Source: Ashinkailepas kermadecensis (Eukaryota > Arthropoda > Thecostraca > Neolepadidae). Taken from it: a stretch of 64,000 bases of DNA. Within the stretch, counting starts at the first letter, position 1; every line of letters starts with the position of its first letter. This document shows positions 37,301 through 47,800 of this stretch, in pieces. Below the pieces are notes generated by a model. It had not been told where the DNA came from. It worked only from the letters and a program-made list of their open reading frames with translations, and did not search any database. The DNA is taken from the NCBI GenBank assembly GCA_034440615.1, contig JAOTOM010003661.1:1-64000 (forward strand), written 5' to 3'. Position numbers and translations under genes: made by a program.

Positions 37301-38905
37301 GCCGCTGCAGGGACGTTCAGGGCGGACAACAGTGACGGTCTGAAACATGTGGAACGTATGTCTTCAGTTGTGGTAGCTTACCAAGATGATGGTGAGTCCT
37401 CACACAAGCTGTACTTAAAATACAACCAGTACAACTTCTGCATACATCTTACCATTGGCGGATCTAGCCCACTGGCTTCGGGGAGGTGAAACTCTTGGCA
37501 CTGGTCCCCCTCAAGACCAAGTCAAAACCAAAAGTTAGATTTTGACCACTTGATGTTCCAATATTAGTTTTTTTTTAAACGTACAAGTGTGCAATTTTGG
37601 CCTGACATGCCTTACACCCCAACCCTCTTGGTAAATGGAAATACTCATGTTTGGCCAGTTTCCACTTAGCTAGCTAGTTATTTTGGCTGAAGCTGCTTTG
37701 ACCACCAGTTAACACTTAGGCCCCATTTTTTTTTTGAACCGGTAATTGTAACTACTTCAGTGGGAATAACATTAGGAATGAACATCGCTTTCAGTTTTAG
37801 GGGTACAAGCTACCCCCAATTGGAATACTGAGCTTTGACTCTCATTTTCTGGCCTTTCTGGGATCCTATGACCATTGGAATTTAGGGGCGCATCGACTGC
37901 GTCGGTCATGCAGCGGATCCTATGACCAGATACAATCAGATTTGTCATTATCTCATTGCCTCCATGTACTGAACAACCCTCCCAAATTTTCCAAACCTCT
38001 CCACCCATGGGAAAAATTAAACACATTTAGTGTGAGCAATGTTAAAGGTCAAGTAAGACACCCATACAATAGGCCATATCTGCCTCAAACTGTTTGTGAA
38101 ATCACATGGCTTTCAAGTGAAACTATGGTGTTGATATGATCAAATACCCTCAGTGGAAGGAAGTTTTGGGAGAAAAAATCAGCCTGCACTAGCCATGTAG
38201 CAAAATTCCTGTGGAAAACTGTGCTGTCACCTGGTGGGGGCATATGGTAAATATATACCAATAGTTTATATATCAATGGTGGTACCATTTTATAATTTTG
38301 CTCATCAAGAAGATTAAACTTGTATATATTCCATATATCCATGCAAACAATCACATTAAATAAAATACCACAAGCCAGTCTTCTGCATACCCAGGCCAAC
38401 CATGCCTGCAAATGGCAAGCCATATGCTCCAGCCCCTGCACTCCAGCCACAGTGTGCTAAATATACCACATTGCACATTCATGCACCCAAAACCTCTCTT
38501 CTCTGCACCTTTCCCATATTTTGTTCAGAGGGAACAACATGTATCTGCATTCTCAGGATTTTTTCTTCTTCAGTTTTTGAATTTTAGTTGAATCATTTTG
38601 ATGTTATTTTCTTGGTAAAATGACTTCTTATTTACACATAAATACTTCAGCTTGAATTTTTACATCTGGAAAAGTTCTCACTTCCCAAGGAAATTAATAC
38701 CAAATTCACTTTAATCACATCAGAGTACCACAAAATGCATTTTTGAGTAGAAATTGGCCTCTGGTTTTATATATTTCCCCTCCTGATGCTGGATTGCCTA
38801 ATAACATAATATAACCAAAGCAGTCTGGTCATCTGCAGTGTAGGTACTAAGAACATAACCTTACATGGTGAATATCTTGCTTATATGCAATTTCCCATAG
38901 AAAGA
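37301..38905. other. AT-rich flank of HSPBP1; DNA-transposon terminus near 37453
   Basis: Holds the gene's presumed 5' region. attggcggatctagcccactgg at 37452-37473 matches actggcggatctagcccacc at 45994 and looks like the end of a short DNA transposon with a CAGTGGCGGATCTAG-like terminus. Otherwise low-complexity AT-rich sequence without frames. Confidence 0.5.
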
Positions 38906-39492
38906 GCATAAAGTCATAAAGTATTAAGGCTTAATAAGAGCCATAGGGGCCCATCTGGGTTAAGCCTATCTATAAAAGGTACTAGAAATGTACATACTCT
39001 CACCCCAATCAATCCCTTATCCCAAGTTCCTAGGAAGCTATATATCCCAGCCTATCTAGCACCATTCACTTGCTATTGCATAACACCCTCAACAATTACA
39101 AGCTCCTCCCATCATACCCATTGTGCTACCATAGACAAACTCATCAGTATCACATCCCGAAGGAAGGTGCTGAATCCACTGCTAGGTACACCCTATATAA
39201 AGTTATAAAGCATTTAGACTTAATAAGAGACTCACTTGCTATTGCATAATACACTCAACAATTACAAACTCCTCCCATCATACCCATTGTGCTACCATAG
39301 ACAATCTCATCAGTATCACATCCCGAAGGAAGGTGCTGAATCTGCTGCTAGGTACACCCTATATAAAGTTATAAAGCATTTAGACTTAATAAGAGACTCA
39401 CTTGCTATTGCATAACACACTCAACAATTACAAACTCCTCCCAACTCCCAACTCCTCCCTGTCAATCAACCCTCCCTGGAATACAGAAAAAC
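38906..39492 (-). mobile_element. CR1-like LINE, 3' UTR fragment
   Basis: Reverse complement of 20600-21195: starts (at 38906, element 3' end) with a TTTATGAC tail and CTTAATAAGAGCCATAGGGG, continues through two to three copies of the 166-bp UTR repeat, and stops just inside the last codons (ctgtattcc). Only 3' UTR is present. Confidence 0.93.
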
Positions 39493-40657
39493 ATCTGGAT
39501 GTTCCACGTATGTTCAGGGATGTTGGACGTTCAGGGATGTTCAGCTGAATCAATTGCCAATACAAAATGCTCACCCTGAACTCCTATAGGTGCACAGCCT
39601 AAAACTGGCCATGTTTCCATGTTTTTACTTACCCTCTGCTAGGTGGGCTGATACCAGAGTGGGAAACTTACTTTTCGGGTTGGGAGTCAGAGTGCATACC
39701 GATTTCTTCCGGAGTACATTTTCATGGACATTATTTTTTGATGCATGGAATCTGTTTACCAGTAACTGACCGGAAAAACCTAAATCAGTACCTACATAAT
39801 ATGCATAAGTAATATCATTCTCATTTTTGGTCAAATAAAATGCCAAAACATACAAACAAAGAAGTGAACAATGGATGGCACCGCCCGGCAGTGACTCGTA
39901 ATAATCAGCAGTTTCATTTCTTATAACTCACAGGAGAAATGCATTTTCCTTTCACTGCTGGTCTCAGTACAAGGCTAGCCATATAAAAAACAAACAAAAA
40001 TACTTCACACTTCAACCTCAGCTCAGAGTGCATACCTACCTACGCAGCCAATTTCCCATGTAATACAAATGCAACTCCGCTACCGCACACGCCACAGTTG
40101 GATGTGGTCAAAGCAAAGTATCAGTCAAGGTCTTGTGTTTACAGTATGACACTGTTAACCCATGTCTTCAAAGTTGCTAATGGTTATGACGTCATATAAA
40201 AAATACCTTGCATTGATTGGTTGACAGACAGATTTCAGAACAGAAAACGCTAACGCAGCCAATTCTGATCGGTGGCCTCCAGCACTCCGGAGACGTCTCT
40301 TAAAACTGTCAAAGTTTCCCACTATAGGGTGGCAGAAACACATGTATTCCGAGACACGGCTCCAGAGCCAGAGAAGTGTTCTCAGTGTGCATGCACATCA
40401 TCTTGCAAGTTTCTGATGGTGCGTTGTTGTCGGCAATTCCGGTGGTTGAAATTGATGGAGTGTGTGAAGCTGTGGTCCGGCCACTGACTGCTACAAAAAG
40501 TGATTAGTTTGAGTGGTGACCGTAAGTGGAATAACCAGTGTTTTTTTTGTGTCGTTCTGGTTTGTTTTAATTGATATCTTTGTTCCCACATTTGTGTCGG
40601 AGTACATGTGAAGCCCATCCTATCCAGTATGAACCCAGAGTGCAAAAATGTTTTCAG
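39493..40657. other. No gene recognised
   Basis: AT-rich, no frame above 103 codons and none with a recognisable motif. A small repeat (ggatgttccacgtatgttcagggatgttgg) lies at 39497-39540. Confidence 0.5.
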
Positions 40658-40739
40658 AGATAAAAGGTAATCTTTACCTTTCGGCCGACACATACTGCCA
40701 AGGTTAGTGATTTGTGAAGAGGTGTACAGTGGGAAACAG

Positions 40740-40770
40740 TGACGTCACAGGAGTCAGGGAAGTGACGTCA
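40740..40770. promoter_or_regulatory. Paired TGACGTCA (CRE-like) sites in the MITE
   Basis: Exact TGACGTCA octamers at 40740-40747 and 40763-40770 inside a 23-bp tandem duplication, with a third at 40918-40925. This is the consensus bound by CREB/ATF factors. Whether they act on any gene is unknown. Confidence 0.35.
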
Positions 40771-40860
40771 CAGGAGTCGGGTGTTGGTAAAGATTACCAC
40801 CTAACCTAGACTAAGATAATGTAGCATAATATGCAAAATGTACCATAGCATAATATAATC

Positions 40861-40880
40861 TAACCTAACCTAACCTAACC
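40861..40880. repeat. (TAACC)4, interstitial telomere-type repeat
   Basis: Four perfect TAACC units, the complement of the TTAGG telomere repeat of most arthropods, inside the MITE. Too short to be a telomere remnant with confidence. Confidence 0.6.
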
Positions 40881-41018
40881 GGAAAACCAGAATCCTCCAA
40901 AGCAAATTTTTCGGCCATGACGTCATGAAATATATGCGACATTGTATTCGACACCTCTTTCCAAATCACTAACCTTGGCGGTATGTGTCGGCCGAAAGGT
41001 AAAGATTACCAGATAAAA

Positions 41019-42151
41019 TATCTTAAGAAGTGCCTTAATTCCCACCCTGGCTGATACACAAACAGCTGTTGGTTTCCAATCCAGGCATACACGATCTAGG
41101 TATATAGGTACCTACCTACCAACCTAGGTAACTGTCAAAGTGCAACATTCAACTTTTCAGCACAGAAGACAATTTTCTAGAGGTAATGTTCTGACTGGAG
41201 ACTACAATGTTGTCAATGAAAAATCAAGAAGTTGGTTTTCTGGAGCTGCATACATTGAACTGGAAAAAGCGAAACAAACACGATAGCATAATTGGAATAG
41301 GTACCAATAACAGATCAATCCGCTTTCCTAGCAAGCCAGTAAATTCACACAAATGGTTTAAACATCGGTACAAATACTAAAGCAACACTCCGACAGCATC
41401 AACGCTACAGAAAACAGATATTGGCACAACCCTTAACATATATTGGTAAATATTATAGATATTAGTAACCTACTTTATGCCGTAAGACTTGCTGCACTCA
41501 AAATGAACCACCGAATTTGGCGCACGCAAGTTCTATCGTCGGTAGGTTGAATAATTACTCTGTACTAAATATACTATTCATGCATTATATTGCTGCTTCC
41601 ATATTATTTTGCGAGTTTCTGTAGGTATTTTTAGAATTATTCGTACCTCATGTTTCTCCATTCTACATGTCCTATTTGTCCTTCACGACCGAAATACATA
41701 TCCATCATCATTCACCTCATATCAGTGAAATCGGCAAATCAGTCATTATAGTACAAGTCACAAATAGTATAGAAAACGTATTACATAAATAAAGCTTTAA
41801 AAATTCAAGGTAATCATTATTCCACTTAAAAACGGCGCTGCAATTTGTCTAGGAGCAAGTATGCTACATGAATAGTATTTTCAATTTTCTGTTATTTTCC
41901 TCGTATTTCTCTGAGCATTTTGCCTTCACTTGTACTATCTCAAATGCTTTATCATTTCCTGGGTTTTACTGCTCCACTTGTGTTTATTTTGTTTTAAACA
42001 GTACTTATCTACCATTTCCATACAATTTTGTACTTTTATGTAGCAGTTTTTTGTTCTGTTGTGGTATAATATGGTGAACAGAGTGAAAATTGTGCTTCTT
42101 TGCAGTAACTAAAAATAATATCGCACTAGGAACCGAAACGCGCTCTTGATC
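41019..42151. other. AT-rich, nothing recognised
   Basis: Low-GC sequence with a small ggtacctacctacc cluster near 41105 and no supported frame. Confidence 0.5.
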
Positions 42152-42375
42152 AGTGGCGTACGGAAGGGGGAAAAGGGGGCAGTTGCACCCTGAAAGGTTG
42201 TAGAGCACCAAAGAATCGCGCCAGGGCAAGGGCGTCGCCACCGGGGGGGCAGCGGGAACAATCGCCCCCCTGCCGTGAAACTGGGGGGGCGCCGCCCCCC
42301 TGAAATTTGAGAAGGCCCCTATCCGCAAATGCACAGCAAAAAAGGTGAGCAAGGAGGCCGGCGGGACAGAAGATC
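42152..42375 (+). mobile_element. Block E: terminal DNA-transposon-like sequence
   Basis: Starts with cagtggcgtacggaaggggg and has a second end-like motif caagggcgtcgccaccgg at 42227. The stretch 42227-42375 (g-tracts, cctgaaatttgagaaggccc, ctatccgcaaatgcacag, gtgagcaaggagg) is inverted at 55306-55462. It forms the outer left end of the large palindrome. Confidence 0.75.
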
Positions 42376-42419
42376 ATGCTGTCAATGAGGCCTCAAGACT
42401 GACGAGGCCCCCAGGAAAT

Positions 42420-43165
42420 ATAATCAGGTCTCTATAAGAGACGTAGAACAGAGATTGGGAGGAGGCCCCCGGCACGAAAATGAGGCTCCATGACGAAAAG
42501 CAGGCCCCCATGACGAAAATGAGGCCCCCATGACGAAAAGGAGGCACCCAAGACGTAGAACAGGGATTGGGAGGAGGCCTCCAGGACGAAAAAGGGGCCC
42601 CCAGGACGAAAAGGAGGCCCCCAGGACGAAAAGGAGGCCCCCAGGACGAAAAGGATGGACCCAAGGACGAAAAGGAGGCCCCCAAGGCGTAGAACAGAGA
42701 TTGGGATGAGGTCCCCAGGACGAAAAGGAGGTCCCCAGGACGAAAAGGAGGCCCCCAGGACGAAAAGGAGGCCCCCAGGACGAAAAGGATGCCCCCAGGA
42801 CGCAGAGGAGGCCCCAATACGTAGAACAGGGATTGGGAGGAGGCCCCCAGGACTAAAAGGAGGCCCCCAGAACGAAAAGGATGCACCCAAGGATGAAAAC
42901 GAGGCCCCCAAGACGTAGAACAGAGATTGGGAGGAGGACCCCAGGACGAAAAGGAGGCCCCAAGACGTAGAACAGAGATTGGGAGGTGGCCCCCAGGACG
43001 AAAATGAGGCCCCCAGGACGAAAAGGAGGCCCCCAGGACGAAAAGGAGGCTCCAGGACGAAAAGGAGGCCCCTAAGACGTAGAACAGAGATTGTGAGATG
43101 GCCCCCAAGACGAAAAGGAGGCCCCAGGACGAAAAGGATGCCCCAGGACGCAAAGGACCAATTGA
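42420..43165. repeat. Block D: 20-bp array (GAGGCCCCCAGGACGAAAAG)
   Basis: About 30 units of 20 bp, interrupted at roughly 110-130-base spacing by a longer variant containing gacgtagaacagagattggg. Long minus-strand frames of 325 and 273 codons here (repeating GPPFRPGGLLFVLG) are products of the repeat period, not genes. It is related to block D' in opposite orientation. Confidence 0.9.
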
Positions 43166-43169
43166 CAAG

Positions 43170-44212
43170 GACTCTTGCTTGACGCAAATATAGGTACTCC
43201 ACTGGTCCCTCAATAATTTCCCGAAACATATGCCCATGGGGCAAAGCCAACATTGAGGGGACAAATTACCCCTAACAAGCATACAATACAACATCCATGC
43301 CCCATATAAAATGGGATGAATGATGTTTTTAAATGCATTTTCTTTCAACAAACTTCTTTTCTGTTATTACAGCCTGCATGATTAGAGCTTCCCAGCTTCC
43401 ATACCTTCTCAAACTCATTTACAAAATGGTACAACACAGCGAAAACGATGGGCGTTACGGCGTGGAGTTTGAAGGTTTGGATTATGTATGCACTGACATT
43501 GTTGCATTGTTGCATTGTCATTTATGCATTGCTGTTCAATGCTTGTTCTTGTCGTGAATTTATTCGCTGAGGATATATTTTAGCTCGTGTGACAGTTGCC
43601 TTGCAGCCAGCACCAAATGTTATAAAAATAAACAAATCCCTAAGATGGCGCTCAGAAAACCAATGCAATCCACTTCTCGTTGTCACCTTTGCGAAATTGT
43701 CGTCCTAGGACTGAGAAATCATCGTTCAAGCTATGCTTATGACATCAAGCTGGTGGGAATAAAGAACAGTAGTGATGAATCTAGCTATATTCAGTTAGAC
43801 TTGGAGGACTTAAAAGCGGGTTGATCAATGGCAGATATATGTAGGATATGCTTAGCACCAGCCCCGCCAGCTCGCTGCAATCTAGAGGCCAGCGGGAAGA
43901 TTCGAGAAGCATTGAGATGTTGGTTTGTTTTGGCACTTATGCATTTCTCCAAATATTACTTATTTATACCCTGGTATGGCCCAGTTTTCAGCGAAAATGA
44001 TTAATGCTATCGCGTTTTGAGTAAATGATGCACCATGCCAAGAACAAACAAAACACCAATATTAAATCATGTTCCCCATTCTCGAAACATAGTAAGAGCC
44101 TAAAATCAATATTAGACCCTAACACAATGGAGGCCCCTTTCGGGGAACAGGAGGCCCCCTTTCGACCTTGCGCCCCCCCTGGAAGAATTTCGTGGGGACG
44201 CCACTGCGCCAG
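43170..44212 (-). mobile_element. Block A: about 1-kb repeat, inverted partner of 46085-47150
   Basis: On the minus strand it starts at 44212 with CAGTGGCGTCCCCACGAAAT and runs through ccgctggcctctagattgca, accagcttgatgtcataagc, gtgacaacgagaagtggatt and atgcaggctgtaataacag to cagtggagtacctatatttg at 43193. The same series appears in the same order on the plus strand at 46085-47150. No protein-coding frame survives. The CAGTG...CGT ends suggest a non-autonomous DNA transposon. Confidence 0.85.
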
Positions 44213-44214
44213 GG

Positions 44215-45395
44215 TTCGGACAAATTGCGCCAGGCCCCCTAAAAATCCCGCTGGAGTCCCAAAAATCGCACCGGGGCCCGTGAAAATCACATTGTGGGCC
44301 ACAAGAAGTAGCGAATGGGCCCATGAAAATGTAGACGGGAGCACGCAAATCGCACCGAGACCCTTGAAAATCACATTGGGGCCCAAAGGACCTCTCCGGG
44401 CCACTAAAATTGGGCTGGGTGCTCCAAAAGGTGGAACATGTGGCCATAAAAACACCATTGGGCCCCAAAAAAGTCGATCTAGGGCGCCTGAAAATCATGC
44501 CGAGTCTTCAAATGTCGAGCCGGTACCCTTGAAAGTCACGCTGGGGTCTCTAAAAGTCGTGCCGGCAACCCTGAAAGTCAGGGTCAGGGGAAAGTCGCTG
44601 TGGGTTAAAAAGGGTCGGGCCGGGGGCCATGGGAATCACGCTGGGAGCTCAAGAAGTCTCGTGAACCCGCGCCGGGCCTCTTAAATATGGGTCTCGGTAC
44701 CCAAAATTTCCGTCGGTAGTTTAACAAATTTGAATCGGGACATCTGCGGAAGAATCAAGCCGGGATTCGGACTTCAGAAAAAGTTCAGAATATGTCCCAA
44801 AAAATCGCTTATAACCCAGAAAACTGGCGTCGGATCCCTGGAACCACACGGCTTAGTCCGAAAAGTTGCGCCAGGACCCCAAGCAATCGCACCGGAACAC
44901 CCAATATCGTGCTGGGACCCAACAAATGTGTGTCATGAGCCCCAAATAAAAACAGCGGGACATTTAAGAGCATAGCGGGAGGCCGAAATCCCATCCCCTC
45001 TCCAAAGTGCAACAAGTCTCGCAAAAAGCGACAGGACCTTCAAACATGCGTTGCAACCCTAATAAACATACCAGGAGCATAAAAAAACACACTCGATGCC
45101 ATCAAAGCATACCGGGACCATGAGACCGCACGAGGGCCTTAAACAGGCTAGGGCCCACAAAAAGCGACCTGGTCCTAAAAAGAACAAAACGACCGGGCAC
45201 TAAATAAACACATCGGGGTCTTCGAAAACGCGCCGGTACCTACAAAATCGTTGATGCACAAAAACAACAAATTCCAAAAAAGAGCCCGGGTCTCAAATGT
45301 GCCGGGACCCTAACAAAATTATGCTGATGCCTTAAAGCACATCCATAGACGAAGAAAAACGCGATGTGTCCAAAAAAGAACATGGAACCAGGGCC
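44215..45395. repeat. Block B: degenerate GGGCCC-N-AAAATC repeats
   Basis: Roughly fifty units of 20-27 bases with the pattern ccgggGCCC(c/t)-aAAAATCgc/ac, too diverged for a fixed period. It matches block B' (47801-49959) in reverse complement. Confidence 0.75.
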
Positions 45396-45875
45396 TCGGT
45401 TCGGTAGCCAATCTGGGAGCATATTTAGCCGAAGAGATGAGGTGTTTAAAACTTAGCGGGTATCCGGATTTCTTAATCATGAGAAAATGTGGGAAGATAA
45501 CTAATCATCGAATTGAATTAATTGAATTCCCCATACGAAGCATTCCATCACGCCAAGAATGGCGCAAGATTAGCATGTGGCAGCAATTAGCAAAACGTAG
45601 GAGGCCTAGCAGAAACCGCAGAATCACACGAAGTGTAGCGAATGCGCTGAATGCACAAGGTGGGTGTACACTTGCAAGAACGTTGGCGTGGTGGCGACCG
45701 GGCGTTATAAACTGAAATGCCTGAAATTGGAAAATTTTACATTTTAAGTAATTTGTACACGTGTAAGTTTAGCAGTGTGAGATGATTTATCAAGGGATGT
45801 CAAAATAAAAACTTCGAACAGGGTGGGGAGAGTTAGGGTTGAAATCCGGTGACTCAGAAACAATGGTGGTTGATT
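45396..45875. other. Block C: unique-looking arm segment, inverted at 47290-47800
   Basis: Non-repetitive inside the palindrome. Words such as agcgggtatccg, ggtagccaa-ctgg, caattagcaaa-cgtaggagg and ggcgaccgggc recur inverted at 47290-47800. A 92-codon frame (45437-45715) has no known domain; the partner shares its last 40 codons in frame (KRRRPSR, RSVANA, NAQ, WRPG) but has stops earlier, so coding is not supported. Confidence 0.7.
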
Positions 45876-46084
45876 CGTCACCGTGCACCCCGGTTGGATT
45901 TATACTTTATAATCCTGGAAGTTAGGCGTCAGACGCAATGATAATGTGGACAACGGGGATCTCCAGTAAAAAAAGAAAACAGATGGGTTCCTGCACTGGC
46001 GGATCTAGCCCACCGGTTGGGGGGACTTTCGGCTTTCTGCGTCAGCCCCCCCCCCCCCACAGTAGCGTACCTAGGATTTGCATC
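45876..46084. other. Centre of the palindrome: transposon-end fragments
   Basis: Contains actggcggatctagcccacc (45994), a run of 14 C near 46047-46061 and cagtagcgtacctaggattt (46063), all like termini of short DNA transposons. Confidence 0.55.
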
Positions 46085-47150
46085 AGGCAGTGGCGTCGCC
46101 ACGAAATTCTCCCAGGGGGGGACAATGTTGATAGGGGGCCTCCTGCTCCCCGAAAGGGGGCCTCCACTGTGCTAGGACCTCCTATTGCTTTTTAGGCTCT
46201 TAGTATGGTTCCCGAATGGGGAACATGATTTCATATTGATGTCTTGTTTGCTCTTGGCATGGTGCATCATTTACGCAAAACGCAATAGCAATAATCTTTT
46301 TTTTTTCGCTGAGAATTGAGCCATGCCAGGGTATAAATAAGCAAATGCGGATAAATACGTCAGTGCCAAAACAAACCAATATCTTTATGCTTTATCGACG
46401 AGAGGAATATTCCCGCTGGCCTCTAGATTGCAGCGAGCTGGTGGGGATGGTGCTGAGCATATCCTAAAGATACCTCCCATTGATGAACCCACTTCTATGT
46501 CCACCAAGTTTAACTGAATATAGCTAGGTTCATCACTACTGTTAGTCATTCCCACCAGCTTGATCTCATAAACAGGCTTAAACGATCATTTCTCAGTCCT
46601 AGGACGACAATTTCGCGAAGGTGACAACGAGAAATGGATTGAATTGGTTTTCTGATCGTCATCTTAGGGATTTTTTTTTTTTTAAAATAACATTTGGTGC
46701 TGGCTGCAAGGCACTTGGCACAGAAGCTAAAATAATAAATCCTCCGCGAACAAATTCACGGCAAGAACAAGCATTGAACAGCAATTCATCAATGGCAATG
46801 CAACTATGTAACAATGACAATGCATAAATAATGCAAAACCTTCAAATTCCACGCCGTCACGCTCATGGTTTTCGCTGTGCTGTACCGTTTTGTAAGTTAT
46901 GTCGTTGAGAAGGTATTGAAGCTGGGAAGCTCTAATCATGCAGGCTGTAATCACAGAAGACAAGTTTGTAGGAAGAAAATATATTTAAAAACATCATTCC
47001 TCCCATTTAATATGGGGCATCGGTGTTGTTTTGTATGCTTGTGAGGGGGAACTTGCCCCTTCAATGCTGGCTTTGCTCCATGCGCTTATGTTTCTGAAAA
47101 TTATTGGGGGACCAGTGACGTACCTATATTTGCGTCAAGGGGAGGGGGCA
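46085..47150 (+). mobile_element. Block A': about 1-kb repeat, inverted partner of 43170-44212
   Basis: Starts cagtggcgtcgccacgaaat and reaches cagtgacgtacctatatttg at 47109, in the order given for block A. Differences are scattered substitutions and short indels (a T-run at 46669-46683), so the two copies are not recent duplicates. No coding frame. Confidence 0.87.
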
Positions 47151-47289
47151 AACGTATTTGGAGGGGTTCATCTACTCAATAAAAAGTCTTCCGATTTCGA
47201 TCACTATTTTGTCAGAGGGGACCTTTTTAAATAAAATAATTAGGGACCAACTGAATTATCCTGTGGAGGGGCCTAATCTACCACTATCG

Positions 47290-47800
47290 TTTCTGATTCG
47301 TCGGATTTCAACCCTAGCTCCCCAACCCTGTTCGAATGTATTCTTTTGGTATCCCTTGATAAGTCACATCGCACTGCTGAAATTACACCTACACAAATCA
47401 CTTTAAAATGTAACATTTCCCAATCTCAGACATTCCAGTTCATAGTGCCCGGTCGCCACGACGCCAACGATAGTGCACGTGCACACCCATCTTGCGCATT
47501 CGGCGCATTCGCCACGCTTCGTGCGATGCTACGGATTCTGCTGGGCCTCCTACGCTTTGCTAATTGCTGTCACATGATAGACTTGCGCCATATCTGACGT
47601 GATGAAATGCTTCATATGGGCGTTCGCTGCGAAAATTCGATGAATTAAATTCGATCATTAGTTGCCTACTTCCCATATTTTATGGTGAAGAAATGCGGAT
47701 ACCCGCTAAGCTTTGATGCACCTCATATCTTTGATTAAACATGCCTCCAGGTTGGCTACCGAACCCAGGCTCTGCCTGAGTGTACTTATTTGGACCCGTT
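47290..47800. other. Block C': inverted copy of block C
   Basis: Reverse complement resembles 45396-45875 throughout (for example cggatttcaaccctagctcc against gggttgaaatccgg, and atcccttgataagtcac). Extra bases near 47600 mark small insertions relative to block C. Confidence 0.8.

Larger units (their letters stand above)
40666..41010. mobile_element. Non-autonomous DNA transposon (MITE), 60-bp TIRs, 8-bp TSD
   Basis: The first 60 bases (from GGTAATCTTTACCTTTCGG) and last 60 bases (to CCGAAAGGTAAAGATTACC) are inverted repeats with three mismatches. The element is flanked by perfect direct repeats AGATAAAA at 40658-40665 and 41011-41018. Length is 345 bp with no coding capacity. An 8-bp duplication is typical of hAT and P superfamilies; the termini do not settle which. 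An internal copy of the end (GGTAAAGATTACC at 40786-40798) and a duplicated 23-bp block with TGACGTCA are also present. Confidence 0.95.

Noticed and set aside
40861..40880. Telomere or telomere fusion site
   Set aside because: Only four TAACC units, inside a MITE with intact ends; it belongs to the transposon.
42374..43351. 325- and 273-codon minus-strand frames
   Set aside because: Products of the 20-bp block D repeat; the same peptide motif appears in shifted frames.
45437..45715. 92-codon frame in block C as a gene, partly conserved in the inverted copy
   Set aside because: The inverted copy has stops in the first half, and few indels would keep frames aligned without selection. No domain recognised.
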